Below are positions 5,313-12,031 of a stretch of 14,026 bases of DNA, in pieces. Origin of the DNA: Hyphomonadaceae bacterium (GTDB taxonomy: Bacteria > Pseudomonadota > Alphaproteobacteria > Caulobacterales > Aquidulcibacteraceae); NCBI GenBank assembly GCA_025458365.1, contig JALOSP010000011.1:1-14026 (forward strand), in the 5' to 3' direction. The first letter of the stretch is position 1. The number at the start of each line of letters is the position of its first letter. The translations under genes and the position numbers were made by a program. The notes beneath the pieces were generated by a model. That model saw only the letters and a program-made list of their open reading frames with translations, did not search any database and was not told the origin of the DNA.

Positions 5313-8300
5313 TTACACCAGCGGATGCAACTCGAACGTGGCGGCTTGCAAGGAAGTCGCAAGGTCGTCCGGGCGGGCCTTGAAGGCGCTGGTCCAGGCA
5401 TCGGCGTCGAGGTTGGTGGTCCCGTTCATCCGGTCCACGGCGGCGTGGATCAGCCTGTCGAGGTGGATCACCGCGTCCGGTCCGCAGTCGAGCCTGCGGC
5501 CGGGATGGCGCCCTGAATGCTCAGCCAGCACGTTAAGCGCCTCCAGCGTCAGTGTGCGGTAGCGCGGATCGCGGATGCGGGTCAGAGCCGCTTCGATCAC
5601 ATGGGCGAAGTCACGCTCGTGACTGGTGAAGTCACCGCGTGCCACATGGGCGTCGATCCGGCCCGCGGGGTCGCCCGGATTGCCGAACCACAGCCCGTCG
5701 ACCGCATGCAGCAGCCGCCAGACCCGGGTGTAGAAGTCGGTCCGCACCCGCAGCAGCACGCCCAGCCTGCGGCGCCACAGCACCCAGTCCTGATCCCGGT
5801 CCACACTCTGGCGCAACTGCCAGCCTGCCGGATTGTCCAGCACGGCACGGACGTTCGGTGTCTGGCGCAGCACGGTCTCGAGCCGTGCGGTGACTGCCGA
5901 GGGCGGAAGGCAGACCAGCCCGTCCAGCCCGCCTTCGGTGTCGCGTGCAATCAGGTCGATCAGTTCGGCCAGCCGCACGGTGCGGATGCCCTTCAGCAAA
6001 TCCTCCGGTGCCTTGATGATCAGGCCAAGCGTGGCAATCACCTCCTGGGCCAGAACGGCCTGGGCGCCCGTGCCACGACCCATCAGTAGCGGCAGCCGCT
6101 GCAACAAGGCTTCCTGGCGTGTCGGCCGGGAAATCACATGGACCTCATTGGCGCCCAGCGACGACACGTCCAGCCTGCGCAACCGCACCACCAGATCCTT
6201 CACCGCATCGGCCAGCCGTGTACCGACATAGCCCAGGCTTTCGGCTGCCTCGCGCGCCACCTGCCAGTGGCCGCTCTCGCCCGCGATGGCCTGCACCTGC
6301 TCCATGGCGGCCCGGTCGCCCTGACTGCGGGCTTCTTCAAACATTGCCTGGCAGGTTTCCAGATCGGTCACGCCGAGCCTGCCAGGGGGCTTGGGTGGCG
6401 TGGTGATGTCGCCCGGAGGCGGAACGTGCAAATCGGTGCGGGGCAGGCCGACCAGCGCGTCATACAATTCCATCCAGGCAATCTTGATGTCACCGAGGCC
6501 CGCGTCATGCCCATCCTGCTTGCCGGCACAGGCCTTGATCAGGTCAAGCAGAGCCTCCGAATTGGGTCCCGTCACGGCTGCCTCGTCTACCGTTGCCACC
6601 AGCAGCACCGGGTCGCTGCCGCGCGCGTGACGGGACAGGTAGCGCAGATCGCCCAGCAACAGGCGGGCCCGGTGGGCCGGGTCCTGACGCAGATAGCTGT
6701 CATGGCCTTCGGCCAGGGTGGGCGAGAACACATAACGGTCGCGCCCGGACAGATAGAGGCGCGACATCGCCATCGCCCCCAGACGGCGCGCCTTGGGCCT
6801 TCCGGTCAGGCCAAGCGCCTTCGAAGAGCCGACATCGGCCAGCCACTCGCGCAGATGGCGCACGTTGCGCACCCGTGCCACAGCCTCGACCCCTGCCAGC
6901 GTGTCCACGTGGATGCCAAGCCCGTCCAGCACAGCCTGCGCACCGGCATCTTCAGCCAGCACCACAAGCCGGATGGGCGCGCGAAGTCCACGCTCGGTGT
7001 CGCCCGGCACGTGGCGGCGGCCCAGCGGGTCAAGATCGTCCGGCTCCAGCAGGCCTTCGCCCAGCATGGCGCCAATCATCCACAGCGCCTGGGCCCAGAA
7101 CAGGGGCAGATTGTCATTCGGCAAACGCGGCTGGCTGTGCGGATCGGCCTGCTCGGCGGCCACCCGGTCGGCAGGCACATAGTAGAGTTCGGGCAGGAGG
7201 TCGGTGCCGTCCTTGTTTACGAACAGCGGCTCCAGCTTCATCCGCCAGTGCGCACCATTGACCTTGTCGCCACGCAGCCGGGCATCGACCAGCAGATAGG
7301 TGAAGAACAGCGGCCACTCGCTCTCGATGCGGTCGAAGCGCTGCAATTCCCCGGTCTCGTAATGCAGACGGCCATGGTCTTCCACGGCGGTCTGATGGCC
7401 ATCGCGCAGGAAGCGCTTCAGGCCATAGCGGCCCGACAGCCGCACCAGAATGCGTTCGCGGGTGCGCGCCACCAGATCGGCGTCAGCGATGGCATAGGCC
7501 GGCCAGAAGATCGCCGACAGCAGGGCTGCATCGGTTTCCTTCGATGCGCTCTCGTTGGGCAGCAGCGCCAGCAGTGTTTCACGCGCCCGCGCGATGTCGT
7601 CAGGCACCACATGGATCCGGCCTGCCGGGTCACCGTTCAGCAGGTCAGCGCCGCGGATCGCTTCCAGCGCGCCCTTGGCCATGCCAACCGAGGAAGCATT
7701 GATCTCGACCGAGCCGTCATTGGTCTTGCGGCCACGCTCCCAGATGCCATAGTCGGCGATCCGGTAGGCGGCGCCGATATAGTGCACCAGATTCTGTACG
7801 AAGGCCGCTTCGGTCGCATCATCCACCAGTTTCAGACCGGCTGCATGCATCTGGGCCAGCATCAGCACAAACAACGATGTCGCATCGACCTGAAGGTGGC
7901 CCCAGCCGTCATCGCCGACCACGGCGTCACCGGTGCGGGCATCATATTTGGCGTGGAGCGCATCAAGCGGGTCCTGGCTCGCCTTGAACTTCTCCACCTT
8001 GTCGGCCTGGCGCATCATCGCCTTGAGCAAGCCGCGCATCACCTGGCGGGTGGCCTGTTCCAGCCGGGCGGCATCGTCGGGCCTGTGTCCGGCCCGGCGC
8101 AGCGCCTGGGCCACGGCCCACGGGGCCAGGATCGAATAGACGTTGTCGCGCACCCAGGCGTGGGCATAGTCGCCATGCACGTTCGACGCCGTGGAGGCCG
8201 GCAGCATTTCAGCGCCGTCGGCCAGACGCGCCAGATAGATCCGGTCGGCCTGGTCCAGCCAGAAGTCCAGTCGCGTGGCACGGGTTTCAGCCTGCAGGCT

Positions 8301-8324
8301 GGCGAGGGGAGCACCAAGTGTCAT
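5313..8324 (-). CDS. Phosphorylase kinase alpha/beta-like, GH15-related protein
   Basis: A 1003-residue protein closing the glycogen operon. Residues about 15-425 form a glucoamylase-type (alpha/alpha)6 domain very close to that of eukaryotic phosphorylase kinase alpha/beta subunits: HGDYAHAWVRDNVYSI (50-65), VVGDDGWGHLQVDATSLF (135-152), ADYGIWERG (190-198), NASSVGMAKGALEA (209-222), VPADRVAAEQADP (383-395). The resemblance continues through about 425-625 (DPLGRR, LSGRDRYVFSP) and the C-terminal helical part (WRRRLGVLLRVRTDFYTRVW, about 850-870). W195-E196 and E391-Q392 sit where GH15 enzymes keep the general acid and base. Databases often call such proteins GH15. It may hydrolyse glucans or bind them and regulate partners; neither is shown. 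The ATG at 8324 lies 11 bp after the malQ stop and gives the family N-terminus. The frame is open to 8426, but that part overlaps malQ. No good ribosome binding site is seen, suggesting translational coupling to malQ. Confidence 0.9.
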   Translation of the reverse strand: MTLGAPLASLQAETRATRLDFWLDQADRIYLARLADGAEMLPASTASNVHGDYAHAWVRDNVYSILAPWAVAQALRRAGHRPDDAARLEQATRQVMRGLLKAMMRQADKVEKFKASQDPLDALHAKYDARTGDAVVGDDGWGHLQVDATSLFVLMLAQMHAAGLKLVDDATEAAFVQNLVHYIGAAYRIADYGIWERGRKTNDGSVEINASSVGMAKGALEAIRGADLLNGDPAGRIHVVPDDIARARETLLALLPNESASKETDAALLSAIFWPAYAIADADLVARTRERILVRLSGRYGLKRFLRDGHQTAVEDHGRLHYETGELQRFDRIESEWPLFFTYLLVDARLRGDKVNGAHWRMKLEPLFVNKDGTDLLPELYYVPADRVAAEQADPHSQPRLPNDNLPLFWAQALWMIGAMLGEGLLEPDDLDPLGRRHVPGDTERGLRAPIRLVVLAEDAGAQAVLDGLGIHVDTLAGVEAVARVRNVRHLREWLADVGSSKALGLTGRPKARRLGAMAMSRLYLSGRDRYVFSPTLAEGHDSYLRQDPAHRARLLLGDLRYLSRHARGSDPVLLVATVDEAAVTGPNSEALLDLIKACAGKQDGHDAGLGDIKIAWMELYDALVGLPRTDLHVPPPGDITTPPKPPGRLGVTDLETCQAMFEEARSQGDRAAMEQVQAIAGESGHWQVAREAAESLGYVGTRLADAVKDLVVRLRRLDVSSLGANEVHVISRPTRQEALLQRLPLLMGRGTGAQAVLAQEVIATLGLIIKAPEDLLKGIRTVRLAELIDLIARDTEGGLDGLVCLPPSAVTARLETVLRQTPNVRAVLDNPAGWQLRQSVDRDQDWVLWRRRLGVLLRVRTDFYTRVWRLLHAVDGLWFGNPGDPAGRIDAHVARGDFTSHERDFAHVIEAALTRIRDPRYRTLTLEALNVLAEHSGRHPGRRLDCGPDAVIHLDRLIHAAVDRMNGTTNLDADAWTSAFKARPDDLATSLQAATFELHPLV

Positions 8325-8335
8325 GGGAGTTTCGT

Positions 8336-9874
8336 TCAAGCGCCTGTGGTCCGCCGGTTGGCCCGTGTGATCTGCGCCAGCCGTTCGATCTGTTCTGCCG
8401 TGAAATCGTCCTCGCGATAGCGCCATTGCCAGTTGCCGTCGATGGTGCCTGGCACATTCATCCGGCCTTCGGCACCCAGACCCATCACGTCCTGCAGGGC
8501 CATGATCGCCAGCGCCGAGCCTGACCCGGCGGCCAGTTCGATGAAGCGCCAGTGAATGTCAGAGCCATCACCGCCCATGATGGCCAGGGCATTGGCGGCT
8601 TCACGTTCGCAATCGGCTGCACGGGCCTGTTGGTCGGCACCCTCGTTCCTGAACCAGCCGACAACCGTGTTGTTGTCGTGAGTGCCGGTGTAGGTCACCG
8701 AGGCGGCGGGGTAGTGATAGGGGTGCTTCTCGCCATGCGGGCCGTCACCGCCAAACTCGAACTGCAGGATTTTCAAGCCTGGAAACTCGAAGGCGTCGCG
8801 CAATTCCAGCACATCATCGGTGATCAGGCCCAGGTCCTCGGCCACGACTTTTGCGTCGGGATACGCGGCCAGGATCGCGGTGAACAGGGCGTGGCCCGGT
8901 GCGGCAACCCATTCACCGACGATCGCATTGGGTGCGCCCGCCGGGATTTCCCAGCACGCGGCAAAGCCGCGGAAATGGTCGATCCGCACCCCGTCGGCCA
9001 GTTGCAGCAGGCGGCCCATGCGGGCTTTCCACCAGGAGAACCCGTCGGCTTCCTGAACGTCCCAATTGTAGATCGGGTTGCCCCAGAGCTGGCCGGTGGC
9101 GGAGAAATAATCGGGCGGCACACCGGCCACCACCACGGGATTGCCGCTCGCATCCAGCTTGAACTGGCCGGGATTGACCCAGGTGTCGGCTGAATCGTGT
9201 GCCACAAAGATCGCCATGTCGCCCAGGACCCACACGCCCTGTTTCGCCGCATGGGCGCGCAGTGCCTGCCACTGGCGCTCGGCCAGGAATTGCACGGCCA
9301 TGGTGGCGTTGATCACATCGGCATGGGCCGCGCGGGCCCGGCGCAGGGCGGCAGGCTTTCGGTCGCGCAGCTCGGCAGGCCAGTCCACCCAGGACGACCA
9401 GCCGTGTGCGGCCTTCAAGGCCTCATACAGCGCAAAGTCATTCAGCCACGCCTTGCCATGCTTGCGACGGTAGCCTGAGAATTTGCTAGCCAGTGGCGTG
9501 CCTGTCTGAGCGGCAAGCCGCTGTCCGGCTTTGAACACCGCGTCCAGCTTCAGCGGGATCACGCGCGCATAGTCCACATGGCTGTCAGGAAGGTCGGCCA
9601 GCGGCGCCAGATCATTGGAATCCAGCAATCCGTCTGCGACCAGCAGGTCGAGGTCCACAAGCAAAGGGTTCAGCGCAAAGGTCGTGGTCGCCGAATAGGG
9701 GCTGGCAAGACCGCCAGTTGCATGCAGCGGCAGCACTTGCCAGATGCTCTGCTCGGCCTGTGCAAGCTGGTCGATGAAGGTGAAGGCCGCAGCCCCTGTC
9801 GAGCCGATCCCATAGGGGCCGGGCAGTGAGGACGGGTGCAGCAGGATGCCGCTCTCGCGGACGAAACGGGTCAT
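8336..9874 (-). CDS. malQ: 4-alpha-glucanotransferase (amylomaltase, GH77)
   Basis: A 512-residue cytoplasmic amylomaltase that transfers alpha-1,4-glucan segments between maltodextrins and releases glucose. It recycles short chains made when glycogen is debranched. The N-terminus has the GH77 signature SGILLHPSSLPGPYGIG, and DMAIFVAHDSADTW lies near the middle. The catalytic residues are all visible: nucleophile D299 in VRIDHFRGF, acid/base E346 in VAEDLG, and transition-state stabiliser D400 in GTHDNN. Their spacing (47 and 54) is nearly the same as in Thermus amylomaltase. The length is that of the short bacterial type, lacking the extra N-terminal region of Escherichia coli MalQ. The start at 9874 overlaps the glgX stop as ATGA, with GGAGAG 8 bases upstream inside glgX, so translation is coupled. 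The PhK-like gene follows 11 bp after the stop. Confidence 0.97.
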   Translation of the reverse strand: MTRFVRESGILLHPSSLPGPYGIGSTGAAAFTFIDQLAQAEQSIWQVLPLHATGGLASPYSATTTFALNPLLVDLDLLVADGLLDSNDLAPLADLPDSHVDYARVIPLKLDAVFKAGQRLAAQTGTPLASKFSGYRRKHGKAWLNDFALYEALKAAHGWSSWVDWPAELRDRKPAALRRARAAHADVINATMAVQFLAERQWQALRAHAAKQGVWVLGDMAIFVAHDSADTWVNPGQFKLDASGNPVVVAGVPPDYFSATGQLWGNPIYNWDVQEADGFSWWKARMGRLLQLADGVRIDHFRGFAACWEIPAGAPNAIVGEWVAAPGHALFTAILAAYPDAKVVAEDLGLITDDVLELRDAFEFPGLKILQFEFGGDGPHGEKHPYHYPAASVTYTGTHDNNTVVGWFRNEGADQQARAADCEREAANALAIMGGDGSDIHWRFIELAAGSGSALAIMALQDVMGLGAEGRMNVPGTIDGNWQWRYREDDFTAEQIERLAQITRANRRTTGA

Positions 9875-12021
9875 GGCTCTCGGCTCTCCGGCAGATGTGA
9901 ACGGTCGGGCGGCTGGTCCAGCCGCAGAACTTGCAAGGATCTTGGGGCCAGCATCAGGCCATCGCCGCCTGCCACCCGCCAGGTGCCTGCCGGACGGACG
10001 GGGTCGGCAGTGTCCAGCAGGCCGGTCCAGCGGGCACTGTCAGCAAACCGGTCCGAGCCGTGCGGCATGCGCAGGCGGACCGGGGCGGTATGGGCATTCA
10101 TCGCCACAAGCCAGTCACCGGGGCCGGTCAGCATGGCCAGCGTCCGGGTCTGCGGGTCGGCCCAATCGCCAGGGGTCATCGGCTCGCCCCACAGGCTCCA
10201 CCAGGTGACCGATGGGTTGGCACACTCGAAAGGCTCGGCCCAGTCTTCGCCGATCGCCGCCATCAATTCGGCCCGCAATCCTGCCAGCCGTCGGGCAAAC
10301 CGGGTGCGGGCCTGGCCCTGCGGTCCCCAGGCCAATTGCCAGTCATGCCAGCTGGTTTCGTTGTCCTGGGCATAGGCATTGTTGTTGCCGTGCTGGGTGC
10401 GCCCGAACTCGTCCCCGGCCAGCAGCATCGGCGTGCCCAGCCCGAGATAGACCGTGGCCAGCATGTTGCGTGCCTGCTGCTCGCGCACGGCCACGATGGC
10501 AGGGTCTTCGGTGTGGCCCTCCACCCCGTAATTGGCCGACAGCGGATGGGCGTGGCCGTCGCGGTTGTTCTCGCCATTGGCGTGGTTGTGGCGCGTCGCG
10601 TAGCGGGTGAGGTCGGCCAGCGGGAAGTCGTCGTGGCAGGCGACATAGGTGATGCTCGCCCGGCGCGGCTTGCCCTTGCCACGAAACAGGTGCGGCGAGG
10701 CGGTGAGCGCCTCGGCAATGGCGCCCGCCTTCCCCGCATCGCCCCGCCAGAAGCTGCGGATCGCATCACGCGCGCTGCCATCCCATTCGCTCCAGGCTTG
10801 CGGGAACTCGCCAAGATGGAAGCCGCCACCGGCATCCCAGCTTTCGGAGATCATCTTGGCTCCGGCGAGGCGGCGGTCTGCGGCAATGTCTGCCAGGATG
10901 AGGCCGTCATGGTGGAAGTGCCCCGCCTCATCCTTGGCCAGTTGCGGGGCCAGATCGAACCGGAACCCATCCACCCCATACTGCTCTACCCAATGGGCCA
11001 GCGAATCCACCACCAGCCGCCGCACCGGGCCGGACGTGGCATTCAGCGTCGATCCACAACCGGTGATGTCGGCGTAACGGCTGCGGTCATGCGGGTTCAG
11101 CCGGTAGTATCCGGCATTGTCGATCCCCCTGAAGCTCAGCGTCGGGCCCAGATGGCTGCCCTCGGCGGTATGATTGTAGACCACATCCAGCAGCACTTCG
11201 ATGCCCTTGTCGTGGGCCGCTGCCACAAACGATTGCATTTCGGCGCAGGCGTCACCCCCGGCATAGGCCTGATGCGGGGTGAAATAGTTGAGCGTGTTGT
11301 AGCCCCAGTAATTGCGCAGCCCCAGCTCCACCAGACGGTGGTCGTGGATGAATGTGTGCACCGGCATCAGTTCGATCGCCGTCACGCCCAACGCCTTCAG
11401 CCAGTCCAGCGCGACATCGCTGGCCAGGCCCGCAAAGGTGCCGCGCTCGCCGGGCCCCAATTGCGGGTGCTTGATCGTGAAGCCGCGCACATGGGTTTCG
11501 CCGACCAGGGTCTTCGACCAGGGTGTGCGCGGGTGGGCATGGACCGGTGGCGTCACACTGGCGCGTGGCACGACAGCCCGCAGCATGTCGCTCACATTCA
11601 CCAGTTCGCCACCCTTGTGGCCCCGGCTGAAGTGGCCGTCAGTCCAGCCGAACCGGCCGGTCAGCGCCTTGGCATAAGGGTCGAGCAGAAGCTTGGAAGC
11701 GTCAAACCGGTGGCCCTCGGCCAGATTGAACGGCCCGTGGACGCGATACCCATAACTCAGAACCTGTCCGGCAAGCGCGGTGGCCAGCCGGGGCGCAAAG
11801 CCGTGCCACACGTCGCCGGTGCGTTCCGGCAACAGGGCTCTGGCGACCTCGACCGGGGCGCGCGGATCATCGGTTTCGGCAAACAGCACCAGCTCGACGC
11901 GGGTTGCATGGGCCGACCATAGCGCAAAGTTCACCCCGCCGTCCTGGACGGTCGCGCCCAGATGGTCCGGCACGCCAGGCTCGAACGCCAGCAGGGGGGC
12001 TGTTGCAGTCAGGACGGCCAT
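9871..12021 (-). CDS. glgX: Glycogen debranching enzyme GlgX (GH13, isoamylase type)
   Basis: A 716-residue cytoplasmic alpha-1,6-glucosidase that hydrolyses short branches of phosphorylase-limit glycogen. The N-terminal CBM48-like beta domain (about 15-120) contains DGGVNFALWSAHATRVEL. The GH13 barrel shows LLDVVYNHTAEG, nucleophile D356 in DGFRFDLAP, acid/base E393 in ISESWDAGG, and D464 in ACHDDFPL. Further GlgX/isoamylase motifs are NGENNRDG and DEFGRTQHGNNNAY. The spacing of the catalytic triad is close to that of Escherichia coli GlgX. Several usually invariant neighbours differ: HDGFTL is HDDFPL here, and the EAWD motif is ESWD. It is therefore a divergent member, or a related isoamylase/TreX-type enzyme, but debranching is well supported. 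It starts 10 bp after the glgB stop and overlaps malQ by 4 bp. No strong ribosome binding site precedes it, so coupling to glgB is likely. Confidence 0.94.
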   Translation of the reverse strand: MAVLTATAPLLAFEPGVPDHLGATVQDGGVNFALWSAHATRVELVLFAETDDPRAPVEVARALLPERTGDVWHGFAPRLATALAGQVLSYGYRVHGPFNLAEGHRFDASKLLLDPYAKALTGRFGWTDGHFSRGHKGGELVNVSDMLRAVVPRASVTPPVHAHPRTPWSKTLVGETHVRGFTIKHPQLGPGERGTFAGLASDVALDWLKALGVTAIELMPVHTFIHDHRLVELGLRNYWGYNTLNYFTPHQAYAGGDACAEMQSFVAAAHDKGIEVLLDVVYNHTAEGSHLGPTLSFRGIDNAGYYRLNPHDRSRYADITGCGSTLNATSGPVRRLVVDSLAHWVEQYGVDGFRFDLAPQLAKDEAGHFHHDGLILADIAADRRLAGAKMISESWDAGGGFHLGEFPQAWSEWDGSARDAIRSFWRGDAGKAGAIAEALTASPHLFRGKGKPRRASITYVACHDDFPLADLTRYATRHNHANGENNRDGHAHPLSANYGVEGHTEDPAIVAVREQQARNMLATVYLGLGTPMLLAGDEFGRTQHGNNNAYAQDNETSWHDWQLAWGPQGQARTRFARRLAGLRAELMAAIGEDWAEPFECANPSVTWWSLWGEPMTPGDWADPQTRTLAMLTGPGDWLVAMNAHTAPVRLRMPHGSDRFADSARWTGLLDTADPVRPAGTWRVAGGDGLMLAPRSLQVLRLDQPPDRSHLPESREP

Positions 12022-12031
12022 GAAAGCTTGA

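Noticed and set aside
5291..5316. Terminator between the convergent kinase and PhK-like stops
   Set aside because: Only a 3-bp CCG/CGG stem before GTTTTG is visible in the 17-bp gap. This is too weak to call.
6138..8420. 760-codon open frame on the + strand opposite the PhK-like gene
   Set aside because: It is rich in His, Gln, Arg and Ala with no recognisable motif and lies wholly antisense to a gene with strong family motifs. Long antisense frames are expected at this GC content and codon bias.
8325..8426. N-terminal extension of the PhK-like protein to an ATG at 8426
   Set aside because: The extra 34 residues lie inside malQ coding sequence and do not look like the family N-terminus. The ATG at 8324, just after the malQ stop, fits better.
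9931..11922. 663-codon open frame on the + strand opposite glgX
   Set aside because: Same reasoning: low-complexity antisense shadow of a well-supported gene, with no ribosome site or family motif.
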